Shown: positions 12,822 to 24,173 of the stretch, one piece after another
How the letters are laid out: every line of letters starts with the position of its first letter
How positions within the stretch are numbered: position 1 is the first letter of the stretch
Assembly (NCBI RefSeq): GCF_027744825.2
Contig: NC_071334.1
Location: 28,287,937 to 28,351,936 of the forward strand
Length of the DNA: 64,000 bases
Direction of reading: 5' to 3'
Source: Synchiropus splendidus
Lineage: Eukaryota > Chordata > Actinopteri > Syngnathiformes > Callionymidae
Made by a program: the position numbers and the translations under genes
The notes under the pieces: generated by a model
Told to the model about the DNA's origin: nothing
What the model saw: the letters and a program-made list of their open reading frames with translations, nothing else
The model's database searches: none

Positions 12822-14210
12822 CCCCTCCGTCAGGTCCCATGCAGACTCCGGTGACACGCCACGCTGATCTCCGGTCCCCACGTCTCGCCATCCGGTTTAG
12901 ACTCCACGTCCAAGCAAAAAAGATGCTGAAGGTGTTTGCGTCTACCTTCCCCCTCGGGGCAAGAAACTCCTCCCATCGAAATCTATTCGTGGAACATATT
13001 ATCTGACAGCTTCCCCCCACTCCCACCCACCCTCGTGTAACATTATTAAATTAAGGCATAAATAGAGTGAGGGTCGGTCTGTCTCTCGTTGATGCGTTCG
13101 TTCTCCGGCTGGTTTAAGTGCAGAAAACTTTCATTTCACCGAGCATTTTTCTTGGGTGGTGTGGAGGTTCTCTCATATATTACAACAACTTTAAAAAAAA
13201 AACAAGCCAAACCATCGTGGCCACACATATACAAACAGATTTATTAAAACGACATTGAACAAAGAAATACATGTCATCATCTCAGATCAGACAAAAATGT
13301 TTCACACGCACAAACATACACACGGTTTCCTTTGTGCATTCTGTTTATACACATATGTACAAAAAATAACACACACTTATCATACATTTAAATGCGAATA
13401 ACAAAACAGGCCTACTTTGAAAATAAGCGTCCGAAGGAACAAAACCGGCCTTTTGAAGTGCTAGTAAGAAAAGTCATGAATGAAAATAGAGGCTATGGTT
13501 TAGTATGTGTTGTGCCGCGTAACGTTGGTCCCTTAGAATCATGATATATCTATTTATACCTTTTTACAATCACACAAAACGCCGACGTGACGACATAGAC
13601 TTCTTTTTGGACAATCACAAAAAAAGAACTTTGGATAAAACAGGTCGTGATTTTGGTGGCTGGGTGTTGTGGTGCGTTCGTGTGCTGTTGGGACGATTGG
13701 GAAAGAGTCCGGGGGAAATGATCGAGCTTTGTCACGTCGTTGGAAACTTCCGTTTGTGACCTTCGCTTTATTGATTACATTTATTCGGTAATATATTAAA
13801 CGTTTTTTTTTATTTTGTGCTTAAATTGAACGTAACATTTCCTACAAAAGTTTAGAGGTTGTGCTTTGCGATATTTATTTATAGTGGTGTTTTGATACGA
13901 TATTCATCTACGGTAACATATTCTCTTGTTGTTTGTAAAACAAATTAACTCTGGCGTGACAGTATTACTGCGTAAATACACAAACACGTTTGTGTATTTA
14001 CGTGCTCATCATTGCATTTTCATAAGGCTTATTTCACGGTTGTGCTCACCGAGTCGAATTTTTAACATGCCGTTTTGTTGACGTTCTGGCCAAGTGTGCG
14101 TAATTTCCGAGCAGCAAATGAACGCACCATGGATATTGCACATCGGCACGCACAGAAAACTAGTCTTAATATGTGCTTTGATTCCGACTTCATCGCGCCA
14201 CACCGGGGTG
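12822..14210. other. slc18a3 3' UTR and chat upstream region
   Basis: This region lies between the slc18a3 stop and the first chat coding exon. It should contain the slc18a3 3' untranslated region. On the minus strand AATAAA occurs at 13240-13245 and 13767-13772, either of which could serve for polyadenylation. Non-coding chat exons may also lie here but cannot be identified from sequence alone. Confidence 0.45.
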
Positions 14211-15770
14211 TTAAGCGTAGTCCGGACCGGACGACTCCTCCGACGGAGACATTTGTGCTCTAAAGGGATCGAACCCATTTTCATCCACCGGCAGGCAATT
14301 CCCCGCTGAACTGTAGCCCTTCTTTTTGCCCCTCCTCTCTTCCATTTTGATGGTATCGTAAAGCCCCTGTGGCGCTTCTTCTAAAAGGTTATCTCTCTCG
14401 GAATAGGACGGTTTCATTTGGCACACGTTGCGCAGCAGCAGCAGAGCTGGTGCGTAAAGCACATTGACGAGACCCATGCCCAAGTTGAGCTGCACGAAGC
14501 CTAAATTGTGCACGATCTGCCCCGCGACTATTGGCCCCATGGCATACGCCACAGAATAGGAGATGTCGGCTATAGCGTAGACACTACCGTACACGGACAC
14601 GTGGCGCACGTCCACCAGGAACGCAAGGGTGGGCAGCAGCGCCGTGTCCACGAGCGCGATGCCAAAGCAGATCCCGCACAGGGGCGCGATGAGTTGCCCA
14701 AAAGTTTTGCACGCCGGGACAGTGCAGGAGCTGGCGCCTATGATGACCATCCCCACTGCGCCGTAGAACCACTGCAGATTCGGATGCTGCGCGGCTAGTT
14801 TGACGGTGATGTACACACCGAGGACGTGCGGGAAGAACGCAGGCAGCCATGTGAGACCCATCTCCCACTGCGTGGAGTGCATGGTGGTCTCCATCCAGTT
14901 GGCGATGGTGGGCTCCAGAAAGGCCAGCGGGATGTTGCACACGGTCAGAGCCCCTGCCACAACTGCGATGTAGGGGTCGATCATGAGTCTGTAGATGGGG
15001 GTGCCGACTGGCATGTTCTCTCTAGTCCTGTTGGTGAGGGGCTTGATCAGAGTGAGGAACAAGAACCCGTCTGCCAAGCAGATGCAAGCCAACACGATGA
15101 AGGGAACTCTTTTGCCCGCGAACTCGTACAGGACCCCTCCGAAAGGAGGTGCCACCAGGCTCCCGAAAGAGATGAACGCCAGGGCGATGCCCAAAGCGCG
15201 ACTCCTCTCCGCTTCCTCCGTGTACTTGTCCGCGATCATGGCCAGTCCAGATGTGTCCGCGAAGGCCGAGCCGAGTCCTTGCAAACTTCTGGCCACAAAC
15301 AAAGTGGCATAGTTCTCCCCGAAAGCGAATATACAGGTGGAGACGAACATGACGCTGAGCCCGATGAGCAGGGGGATGTCATACCCGACCCGGTCTATGA
15401 AGGTCCCAGACAGAGGATTGACTAGGAGCTGGAGAATGGCTTTAGACGCGAATAGAACTCCGATCTGCACGTCTAGGTTGTTTTTGGATGGACTTGTGCT
15501 GTTGGTAGAGGTGTTGGGGTGCATGACCAAGTGGACGTGCTCGGTCTGCTCGCTCTCCAGGTCAGCGAGGTAGTCCGGGATGATGGGCACTATCACCATG
15601 TAGAGCATGTTGTCCAGCAGCAAAGCCACGCAGACGATGACCAGGATGATTCGCCTCTGCTGGTGCGGGTCTCTCATCGCGGTGCCCAGCTGCTTGGTCC
15701 TCTCACCCATCTCGGAGAGCTTCACCGCGGCGGACTTGGCCAACCCGGATGATCCATCATCTGTCTCCAT
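14211..15770 (-). CDS. slc18a3: vesicular acetylcholine transporter (VAChT), single exon
   Basis: An intronless 519-aa frame, close to the 532 aa of human VAChT. VAChT is a proton/acetylcholine antiporter of the major facilitator superfamily that fills synaptic vesicles. The sequence shows a charged N-terminus, TM1 with the buried Asp ([19 protein letters not shown]), a luminal loop with NTSTNSTS glycosylation sequons, the MFS loop [16 protein letters not shown]4 with [14 protein letters not shown], about 12 membrane segments in all, and a C-terminal tail with the RDNLLEE dileucine and the PQGLYD block typical of VAChT rather than VMAT. The start has a purine at -3 and G at +4. The gene is immediately upstream of chat in the same orientation, the classical cholinergic locus in which one regulatory region can drive both. 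Whether this is the teleost 'a' or 'b' duplicate cannot be settled here, though linkage to rgr suggests the 'a' copy. Confidence 0.97.
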   Translation of the reverse strand: METDDGSSGLAKSAAVKLSEMGERTKQLGTAMRDPHQQRRIILVIVCVALLLDNMLYMVIVPIIPDYLADLESEQTEHVHLVMHPNTSTNSTSPSKNNLDVQIGVLFASKAILQLLVNPLSGTFIDRVGYDIPLLIGLSVMFVSTCIFAFGENYATLFVARSLQGLGSAFADTSGLAMIADKYTEEAERSRALGIALAFISFGSLVAPPFGGVLYEFAGKRVPFIVLACICLADGFLFLTLIKPLTNRTRENMPVGTPIYRLMIDPYIAVVAGALTVCNIPLAFLEPTIANWMETTMHSTQWEMGLTWLPAFFPHVLGVYITVKLAAQHPNLQWFYGAVGMVIIGASSCTVPACKTFGQLIAPLCGICFGIALVDTALLPTLAFLVDVRHVSVYGSVYAIADISYSVAYAMGPIVAGQIVHNLGFVQLNLGMGLVNVLYAPALLLLRNVCQMKPSYSERDNLLEEAPQGLYDTIKMEERRGKKKGYSSAGNCLPVDENGFDPFRAQMSPSEESSGPDYA

Positions 15771-17100
15771 CCTGGCTTTTCTTTAGTAAAAAATACACTT
15801 TTTGAAACTTGCGCGGGCTTCTTCCGAGTCTGTGCTCCTCTTGCGGCGGTCTTTTACCTCGATGTGAAGTCCCCCGTCTTCACATCGCCTGTGCGTAAAG
15901 GGAGACGCGCAGAAGAACTCGGCTGCTTCATCGGCTCTCCTCAGCTTGCAGACGCACTCGCTGCTGTCTCATCATCTCCCGCGAAGTGACGTGACGGAAT
16001 CCACGCTCTTTACATGATAAGTTTATTTATTTTAGTTGTGCGCAGCAGCAGCCGGGAGCCTCGGAGTCTCCCATCCCTGCGCCCTCACCTCTGATCACCT
16101 GTGGCACTGATGCGCTCGCCTCTGTAAGTGGCTCGCTGGCCATTGGTGCACATTAACCCGGAGGTTCGCCGCTATTTTAGTCCCATTGTGTGTGAGAGAG
16201 GGCGTGTGTGTGTGCGTGCGTTTGTTTCTCCCCCTTTTCTTTGAGAGTTGTGACGCATCACCAGCTTGCCCCCGAGTGGATCCCTTCGCCACTTGCCTCC
16301 TTTATGTTAATTTCCCAACCATGGCAGCAATCGCTGCTGCCAATAAGAGCCGGTCCGCAGCACATCACGACTTTTCCACAAGAGCAGGGAGCGAGGAAAA
16401 TCCCCCTTTGATTTACTTCCACGCGCGACATAACTACGTAATCTGAACATTTAGTAACAAAAAAATCTGAATCCTGAAAATGTATTTTTTGGTTTGTGGA
16501 TCTTGATGGTTCGTGGATCATCACTTGGAGGTGTTTCTACGTATTAAGGCACTGGGAAACATACATTACCTTACCTGGTACATGATTCATAATCATGAAA
16601 AACCAAAGCGCTGTAACAGAGAAACCATCTGAACAGTCATGACACGAGGTGATATAGAGGCGACATCTAGCGGTGAGAGACTGTGACTCACCCAGCAGTT
16701 TTGAGGAGTTATTTTTGGTTTTTTTTGTCAGGGCAGCAGAGGGCTTTTATTTCTAAATTTCTTCCTGCATGTGATGCTAACTTCATTTACTTTTAAGCTT
16801 AACAAATAAAGGCGAAATCGTAGGTTCCAACTTAGGTTTTGTTTTGGTTGGCCAACAACATTACCCAGCGAGAACGTGAAGGAGACGTTTCTGTGTGTGT
16901 GTATAAGCATTGAGAAGTGTTCAGAGAAGAGACTGGAAAATAAACGGCTTAACACGGACCTGACTATTCATTTATCGAGAACAACTTCCACGTGGTGTCC
17001 GAAGCAAAGTGAGTCGGACGACGTGGAACACGGCCGAATTCAATCCTCCACGGTGAGAAACCGGACTTAACTTGACCGGAGCTGTGGCCGGAGTGGCGGC
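15771..17100. promoter_or_regulatory. Upstream region of the cholinergic locus
   Basis: The first 600-700 bases upstream of slc18a3 are GC- and CpG-rich compared with the surrounding AT-rich DNA, as expected for a promoter. Untranslated chat exons may start here, as in mammals, but I cannot place them. Nothing in 16450-17100 is recognisable. Confidence 0.4.
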
Positions 17101-17107
17101 AAAGATT

Positions 17108-17910
17108 TCAGCGGTGCCGATACCACAAGCCACTGGGGCCATTGATAAATAACAAGGACCTTAACACAGTTCCTCTGAGGTGCCTACGCTTCCTCATGCA
17201 ACTGATGAGGTACAATCCTACTGCAGAGTACGTGCCAGGGAAAACACTAACTGTAGCTGATGCACTGTCACGACAACCTCTGTCGGTTATACAAAACCAA
17301 GCAGCTGAACTGACTTGTGAAGTTTCTGTATTTGAGGCAACAGTTCGTGCGGCATGGCCAGTGTCACCTTCAAAGCTGGAGAGGATCAAACAAGCGAGTG
17401 TCCCAGTACAAGCCAAAGCTTACCACCAATGGGGTAACAACCTATCAAATTTGAAGGGACTTCTATTGCATGGCGATTGAATCATCATTCCTCACACCAT
17501 GAGACGAGACATACTCCAGCGTTTGCACGATGGACACCAGAGTATCACCAAGTGTCGCGAGGGCACGCATTAGTGTGTGGTGGCCCGGGCTGGAGAAAGA
17601 GCTCCAGGAGATGGTAGCAAAGTGCCCAGAATGCATGTTGATCAGACCAACACAGAGAAAAGAACCCCTGATCACAACACTACTGCCAGATAGGCCGTAG
17701 CAGAAAGTTGTGAGTTCAGACAGGAAAATTATCTGATCGTCATTGACTATTTTTCACGCTATTTGGAAATAGCCCATCTACCATACATGACTAGCATGAC
17801 CATCTGTGCAAGACAGACGGAAGACAGTTCTTAAGTGAAGAATTTCAAAAGTTTTCTGTAGCTTATGATTTCAAGCATATAACCTCGAGTCCTTACTACC
17901 ATCAACTTCC
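17108..17910 (+). mobile_element. Decayed Ty3/gypsy fragment: RNase H end and integrase
   Basis: The plus-strand frame at 17142-17480 contains YNPTAEYVPGKTLTVADALSR, the conserved end of the gypsy RNase H domain leading into the integrase zinc-binding region. Further on, in broken frames, come remnants of the integrase core (VIDYFSRYLEIA near 17740, and SEEFQKFSVAY and ITSSPYYHQ near 17840-17910). Stops and frame changes show that it is dead. No LTRs are visible. It is a different copy, in the opposite orientation, from the element at 19759-22862. Confidence 0.8.
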
Positions 17911-19603
17911 ACAGTTTCTAAGCCAGTTGTGTCCTTTATTCATTCGAGAAAAATCAGTCTGGCAAACTGTCAGGGTTTCTCCTAAACTAGAGACTAGAAA
18001 GTAACAAAACTAGAACTTACCAATGAAATCATAATAATAAAAAAAACATATTTCTTATATATCTAATATTTAATATGCAATATTGTTGTGTGCCTATAGA
18101 GGTCAGTAAATTACTTTTAATAGTAAATTACGGCAACTGTTCAGTGTTTTGTCAACTAGATCAGGACTGTTATTATTAAATTTTTTTGTCATTGATTTAT
18201 TTATTCTGTAGAATAAAGTCCAAAATGCATAAGATATTAACAGCGAGTTTAAATGAATTTCTACATTTATACTGATTATTGCAAACTGAAACGAAGACCA
18301 GCATTTCCTACATTTTTGTTTGTTGCTCATTGGTGTTTGTTTGTCATTTTTCGATTAGTGATGTGTTTTAATTAACGGTAACCTTTTTAACTATTCTAAT
18401 TTTACTCTGTATTTTACACTGTATAGCTTCATGCAAGCCTAAAACAAATTGCTTGTTTGCAGCCAAAACTAAAAATGAATCCTCATTGTCATCGAGCTGC
18501 AAATACCCTGAGTGACATCACATAATTTGACCACAGGTAGCATTGATGCACATTTGACATTTTACCAGTTTATTTTATGACATCGTTCTGTCAAACTACA
18601 AACCCAATGGACATGTTGGATTCATTGTTGTTTTTGTTAATGATGTTGGGATTTCCTATTTTTACACTGGACACTGAATGTGTCATAACCTGTTCATTGG
18701 TTGAGGTAGATGGCGAGGGTGTTTCCAGGGTCAGGGGTCATGTGGGTGAAAGTTTGGTTGGTGGAAAGTTGAGTTTGAGAAAGACTGAAACTACTAGTAA
18801 TCGCCAGCAGAGGGTGATGTTTCTTCACTCACAAGCCCCTTCTCCCTCTATTCACTTGCTGAGGAGAAAATCTACCATGTACAGTAGACCTCCCTCATTG
18901 ATGTTAAAATAGCAGCCAGCCCTAGACGTATCACCAGTGGGTGTTGGTATCAACGAGAAGTTACTGGCAACTGTCCCTTGGTCAGTTCAAATTCTGATTT
19001 CCAACGACAAACTGTTGAATCACCATCTCCCTCCTTCTCATTTGCTCAGACAGCAGCACTCTGCTTCTGGGATCAAACCTGTCCTCATAGAATTTTGAAG
19101 AGAGGGGGATCTCCTCTATAACTTAAGGGAAAACTCTGGACGTCGGTAATAACCTGTCACGATTTCAATATACACCCCAAAGAAGAAAGATTAAATACTC
19201 ACCCCTCCTTGACGATGTTTAAATTCTTTAGAAGTATGTTTTCCTTGTAAAAAAAAAAGTAAACTTCAGTCAATAATTGGGTTTTATGCCAATTATTTTA
19301 TTTGAAGCCAAAAATATACAGCAAAAATTTTGTAAACATTTAAAAATATACGAAAATCAAGGTCCTGAGGTGATGTTCTTTTAGGTCCGTCTAATCTTCT
19401 GTCTCATACGGAGCTCGCAATGTAAGCAATGTTCAACACTCTTTTCATTTTTAAACAAGCATTCTAACTAAATGACATCAGTAAAAACTCCATTGACGCA
19501 CATAGATGACGCATTTATATACACTACATACATTATTGACATCATTATATACAGTTATTGACATAAGCTTATACTCTGCTGACGCATTTACCACAATTAG
19601 GTG
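17911..19603. other. Unassigned sequence between retroelements
   Basis: AT-rich with no recognisable gene. Near its right end (19471-19590) there are six TGACG/TGACA motifs. The rest shows no structure I can name. Confidence 0.35.
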
Positions 19604-19758
19604 TGATCTTTAAATCCCATATATGACAATACACTTCAGTCGGTACTTTTTCACTAAGCGCATTTGTATTGAATAGCTTTTTATAGTAGGTCTTTTCAGT
19701 ATTTTTCCACTTGCATTTAGCTTAATTATAGCAGTATATACATTTTACCAGTAGAGAG

Positions 19759-19915
19759 TGTAATGTTGTGTATTGTTGACACGGACAGAGACGCAGAGAG
19801 GCGACTGTTTGTCACTTTATTTATCTGTCTTGTTCTAGAATTCTCCACAGGTCAATCCCACACAACACAGTCAACACACTCCCCCTACTGGTAGAAGTTA
19901 TACGTATACATCACA
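19759..19915 (-). repeat. 3' LTR of the gypsy element
   Basis: 157 bases, TG...CA, direct repeat of 22706-22862. The polypurine tract follows immediately on its right side as drawn. Confidence 0.85.
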
Positions 19916-20403
19916 TCTTCCCCCTTAAGATTCTTCATAACGTTTGTACTTTGAAAAAAAAAAAAAAAAGTTTAACAAAGTCAAACTTGATCCTAAACAG
20001 ATCTAATAAACATTCTGGAATACAGTTATGCACTAGCAGCTATATTTCAAAACTGTACACCCTAACGTTTCAAATGAGATTTACTACACTCAATATAAAC
20101 AATCAATATACTCAATATAATGCCGCTTATCACTGAGAATAAGGTTTTGGCGGTCTAATTGGTCTCCCACATCTTGAACTTTTTAATTGGTTCTTCTCCG
20201 TTCCCATCCAGTGTCACAGTCTCTCTCACCGGTGTTGTAACTGGTGACTGTGCAGGTGATGGCATCAGTATCTGCAGGTGTACTGTTGGCTCGATACCCA
20301 TCCTCCATGTCCACAGAGCTCGGCAGTCTGGTTTTCCATCTCCGACCCATAAGCAATTGGGCAGGGGACAGTTTCACTCCACCCAATGGTGAGTTTCTGT
20401 ATC

Positions 20404-21805
20404 CTAACAGAGCAATGTAAGGATCGTCCCTTGTACTTTCTGCAGTGAGTTCTTCACTGTTCTTATTGCTCGCTCACTTTGTCCATTTGACTGAGGAAAT
20501 CCCGGGCTGGATGTGGTGTGTACAAACTCCCAATGTTCTGAAAACGTCCTGAACTCAGCACTCATGAATTGTGGACCATTATCTGACGCGACCTCGTCTA
20601 GAATTCCATGTCTTGCAAACATTGACTTTAGAGCCGTCACCACATGTCGGCTGGTTGTCTCTGTGAGTTTAGCAATTTCCAGGTATTTTTAATTGGAATC
20701 CACACACAGCAAATTGTCACCTTGCTCATAGTGGAACAAATCTATTCCAACTTTTACCCATGCTCTCTCTGGAATGCCATGTTTTCTCTCCTGAATGCAT
20801 TACATACAGCACACCTTAACCCAATGTCTTTTGACATATTAGGCCAGAACACGACGTCTCTCGCCCTTTCTTTGCATTTGACCACTCCAAGATGAGCTTC
20901 ACGTACTCTCAATAGCATGTCTGCTCTCAAGAGTAGGCCATCAACACATGTAAGTTCCTCTTTGAATGTCCAGTACTTTCTGATTGCTGCTGGTACTTGT
21001 CGTATTTCTGCCGGCCATCCTTTTTGAACCATCCTTATGACCATCTGCAGTTCTTCATCAGCTGCTGTTTGTGCTCTGAATGTGTTCAGTTTCTCTTCTG
21101 TGATTGTTATTTGAGCTGTTAGTTGATGTACCTGTAGTTCATCTTCCAGTAGTTGCTCTGTTGTCTCTTTCAGGTGAGTTCGACTCAGCAATGTAAGAGG
21201 TCCTTTCCAGGCTTGTAGCTGACCCGCAAGTCATAAGGTTGGAGACTCATCCTCAGTCTCGGTGGAGCTTTCTGAAGTGACTTCTTGAACACAGTCTCTA
21301 AGGGCTTATGGTCTGACTCCACATGTACTGCCTTGCCATAAACATATTGTTTGAACTTCTCACAACCATAGACAATGGCTGAGAGTTCTTTTTCACTCTG
21401 TGCGTACCTTTTCTGTCAGTGCTCTTGAACCGTAGGCCACTGGCTGTCCATCCTGGATTAAAACTGCTGCAAGGCCTTCTGAGCTTGTGTCCACAGACAA
21501 TGTGATATCCTTTTTCACATCACCGGAGCTTCACTCACAAGCATCTTCAGCTTTTTAAAACTTTTCTGCTGCTCAGTCTCCCAATGCCATGCTACGTCAC
21601 CTTCCAGAAGTTTCTGGAGTGGCGCACTCACATCAGAGAGGTTTGGGACAAACTTTGCCAAATACTGTAGCATGCCTAAAAACCTCAGCAGACCTGCCGA
21701 TGTCCCTCTTCCCTCTGCCAGAGAGAAGAGGGACAAACAGTCCATGTCCAAGATGAGAAGGGTCGGCTCTGATCCGACCTGCACGTCTCTGGGTCCTGGA
21801 GACAT
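20404..21805 (-). pseudogene. gypsy pol remnant: RT end, RNase H, integrase
   Basis: Minus-strand pieces in order. At 21712-21515 the RT thumb and connection (GLLRFLGMLQYLAKFVPNLS, then DVAWHWETEQQKSFKKLK). At 21500-21200 RNase H remnants in broken frames. At 21191-20754 the linker and the integrase zinc-binding region (VVFWPNMSKDI, CAVCNAFRR). At 20643-20404 the integrase core (DNGPQFMSAEF, then HTTSSPGFPQSNGQSERAI, which includes the catalytic Glu). Several frames are open, but stops and shifts separate them, so no complete polyprotein remains. Confidence 0.85.
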
Positions 21806-22110
21806 ACAGGTCCTGAAGAGGTGGCAGGCTGCAACCGATCACCTTCTCAGCAGAACGTACAATGCAGTGCAGTCTGCTCTTGTCCCTGGAGGTGGAGCTG
21901 TTGCCAGACAGTGATAGAGGAGGTGAGGATGGACTGGATGATGGCCGTGTACAACTCCACCAGCAACTTTGTCGGCAGTCGTAGTTTTCGTAGCGGCCTC
22001 AAGAAGAACATTCTCTGCTGGGCCTTCCTGATGAGGGACCTGATGGTTGGCTCCCATTTGGGGTCCTCAGTGATGGTGGTTCCTCTCACCATCAGAATTT
22101 GTGGTTTTTG
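21725..22110 (-). mobile_element. LINE reverse-transcriptase C-terminal fragment
   Basis: The minus strand reads IRKAQQRMFFLRPLRKLRL, then TAIIQSILTSSITVW, then (after a frame change) LPPLQDLYVSRTQRRAGRI and ADPSHLGHGLF. This is the conserved C-terminal end of fish non-LTR retrotransposon RTs of the L2/CR1 type. It sits inside the gypsy element, directly beside the Tc1 fragment, with neither a 5' LINE region nor a poly-A tail visible. Confidence 0.75.
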
Positions 22111-22640
22111 ATTCTCCACCTACCTCTTGAGGATTGACCGCAAATTCTCAATGGGATTAAGATCTGGAGAGTTTCCTGGCCAAGGGCCCAAAATCTTAAT
22201 GTTTTGTTCCCTAAGCCATTTTGTTATAACCTTTGCTTTATGGCAAGGTGCTCCATCATGATGGAAAATTCATTCTTCATCACCAAATTTCCCCTGGATG
22301 GTTGGGAGAAGTTGCTTTTGAAGGACGTTCTGGTACCATTCTTTGTTCATCGCTGTGTTTTTTAGCCAGGATTGTGAGAGAGCCCACTCCCTTGACCGAA
22401 AAGCAACCCCACACATGAATGGTCTCAGAATGTTTCACTGTTGGCATGAGACAAGACCGATGGTAGCGCTCACCTCGTCTTCTCCGTGAAAGCCTTCTTC
22501 CAGATGCCCCAAACAATCGGAAAGGGGATTCAGGAATGTTATGCATTTCACCTTGTCACTCTTCTGTTCGGTTCCTGTCGCGATGAGACAAAGTTCAAAC
22601 TTTTGAATCCTCGTTCACCAGTTTTCTGCCAGATTTCCTT
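22111..22640 (-). mobile_element. Tc1/mariner transposase fragment
   Basis: The minus strand reads RRRRGERYHRSC, then TIHVWGCFSVKGVGSLTI, then in shifted frames HHDGAPCHKAKVITKWL and NSPDLNPIENL. The second catalytic Asp (HHDGAP) and the third acidic residue (PIEN) of the DDE domain are recognisable. The N-terminal DNA-binding domain is missing and frameshifts break the frame. It occupies the position just downstream of the gypsy primer-binding site. Confidence 0.8.
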
Positions 22641-22692
22641 CAAAGCTCAGATTATTTGGAGGTTTTAACTGTCCCATTTTTCACTCGGTTTT

Positions 22693-22705
22693 ACTTCTGA
22701 CACCG
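22693..22705 (-). other. Primer-binding site for tRNA-Leu
   Basis: On the minus strand CGGTGTCAGAAGT follows the 5' LTR directly. Vertebrate tRNA-Leu ends in ACTTCTGACACCA, so the site is complementary except for the first base. This supports the LTR boundary and the minus-strand orientation of the gypsy element. Confidence 0.75.
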
Positions 22706-22862
22706 TGTAATGTTGTGTATTGTTGACACGGACAGAGACGCAGAGAGGCGACTGTTTGTCAGTTTACTTATCTATCATGTTGAGGAATTCTCCACAGGTC
22801 AATCCCACACAACACAGTCAACACACTCCCACTAGTGGTTGAAGTTATACTTATACACCACA
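22706..22862 (-). repeat. 5' LTR of the gypsy element
   Basis: 157 bases, TG...CA, direct repeat of 19759-19915. Confidence 0.85.
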
Positions 22863-22909
22863 GAGGGTAGCAAAGGCCTTCTCGTCTTTCCACTTCATAC
22901 AACACCCTC

Positions 22910-23522
22910 CTAGGAAAGGCCAGACGAATCAATTTCAAACGTACAATATGCCACTTGAGTCATGACAATGTTTCGACCCGGTTCAAGTTTGGTTGGTAAA
23001 GTTTCTATACAAAACCATTCTAAATAGGGGTCTTTAGTTCTAATCTGGACGCGCACTCTTTTGATGTCATTAGGGAATCCTGGATTTTTAATGTTATGAA
23101 AAATAGTGCTACTGTATTGTGTTTGACTTTTAGCTTTGCTGGGGGAAGAGTGGTGTTCCAACCGTGTTGGGTGTGCTGGTACCGGGTTGTCGGGTGATAG
23201 TTTGGGTCTTTTTGGGAAGATGCTTGCTGTGTTGCTTCCTGTCATTCTTCTTTTTGGACTTTGTGGGGCTTGGAAGGGGGAGATGCTCGAGGAGCCTGAG
23301 GAGAGATCCCTCAAGGTCGACCTTCGCTTCATTGGTGATGTAGACGAATCCCTCGTCTCCCTCATCTTGGATCTGATTGGCGGGGGGTGGCAGGATAGTT
23401 GGCCACATGTTATCAAAAACAATTTCTCGAGCATACAGTAGACTCCCATAAAAAAATGTCCCAGATTGCGTCCAACCGCAATCTTTACAAATGCGCGTAC
23501 ATAAAGGTGTTAAGTTGCGCAC
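22910..23522 (-). CDS. Two overlapping frames of unknown function in the compact LTR element
   Basis: Two minus-strand frames overlap by about 320 bases. The first (23522-23130, 130 aa) has a Cys cluster (CTRICKDCGW) near its N-terminus, an acidic middle (QDEGDEGF) and a lysine-rich stretch (KSKKKNDRK) that looks like a nuclear-localisation signal. The second (23449-22910, 179 aa) has a Ser/Pro/Arg-rich hinge with PKRRM and PKRPK basic clusters, followed by a more ordered region (RVRVQIRTKDPYLEWFC). I recognise neither protein. Overlapping regulatory genes between env and the 3' LTR are usual in complex retroviruses, and the position next to the left LTR fits that. This is inference and no homology is claimed. 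Confidence 0.45.
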
Positions 23523-23639
23523 GTTGTGTCTTGCTGACGCCTGCTTTTGTCCTTGACGTATGCTTTTATCCCTCCATATTTTTGAGCAGGTGTTAAGTTA
23601 GGGCCTTTTCTAATTCTGAATTATTTTTATTGATAGCAC

Positions 23640-24173
23640 ATTTCCCTTGAATGATAGCTAAAACCAATTTCCATAATGCTAATGCAATTCATAGCCCTCC
23701 TGGGGCACACCCTAATACTATTGCTATTTCTTTGACCCAAGTTGTTATCCAATTCCAAAATGAGTTGATCACACTTACTGTTTGATTCCTAACCCATCTA
23801 TTGATTCTCCTGCTGCTTTAACTGTTTTTACCATATATTCTGCAACTTTCCTAGCTTTGTTTATATTATGTTGATCAAATTCTTTAAACCAATCTACATG
23901 TCCCATAGGAGTACATCCGACATCCAAAGCATTAGGGAAATCGAATGCATCCCATTTTAGATGATCTCCATAATAACAGTCATTGTTAAAAAATGGGCTT
24001 CCTCTTCTCTTGTATTTAATTACTCCATGTCCTTCATAAAAATCTTGTTTACAAGAGTGAAAAATGCGACTAACTTTACTAGAAAATGGTAAATTATGTG
24101 CGGGGTATACAAGCCATGGATTCTGGAAGAAGTCGTTTTGGTTCCAGTGATCTTTAAATCCCATATATGGCAA
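23640..24173 (-). pseudogene. Env-like or unknown fragment in the compact LTR element
   Basis: The open frame at 24170-23775 is rich in aromatic residues and Cys (HWNQNDFFQNPWL, NNDCYYGDHLKWDAF, CTPMGHVDWF). A frame change then leads to a Trp-rich stretch and a hydrophobic one (FWNWITTWVKEIAIVLG, then IALALWKLVLAII) near 23770-23640. Aromatic membrane-proximal sequence followed by a hydrophobic helix suggests the C-terminal end of a retroviral envelope protein. I cannot assign a family. No Met start exists at the open end, which is consistent with deletion of the 5' part. Confidence 0.4.

Larger units (their letters stand above)
19759..22862 (-). mobile_element. Ty3/gypsy LTR retrotransposon with chimeric interior
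   Basis: The LTRs at 19759-19915 and 22706-22862 are each 157 bases with TG...CA ends, and differ by about a dozen substitutions by eye. Five-base target duplications flank it (GAGAG at 19754-19758, GAGGG at 22863-22867). The primer-binding site at 22693-22705 matches the 3' end of tRNA-Leu apart from one base. A polypurine tract (AAGGGGGAAGA on the minus strand) abuts the 3' LTR at 19916-19926. Recognisable pol runs from the RT C-terminus near 21712 through RNase H and integrase to about 20400. Between the primer site and the RT remnant lie Tc1 transposase and LINE RT sequences instead of gag, protease and the RT core. At 3.1 kb it is shorter than an intact gypsy element and cannot be autonomous. 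Confidence 0.85.

Noticed and set aside
12793..13026. Minus-strand 77-codon frame overlapping the proposed first chat exon
   Set aside because: It is in the wrong frame and stops before the donor at 12776, whereas the frame of the 12821 ATG fits both donor and downstream phase.
14826..15425. 199-codon plus-strand frame opposite slc18a3
   Set aside because: Antisense shadow of a GC-rich conserved coding exon; its composition simply mirrors the VAChT codons.
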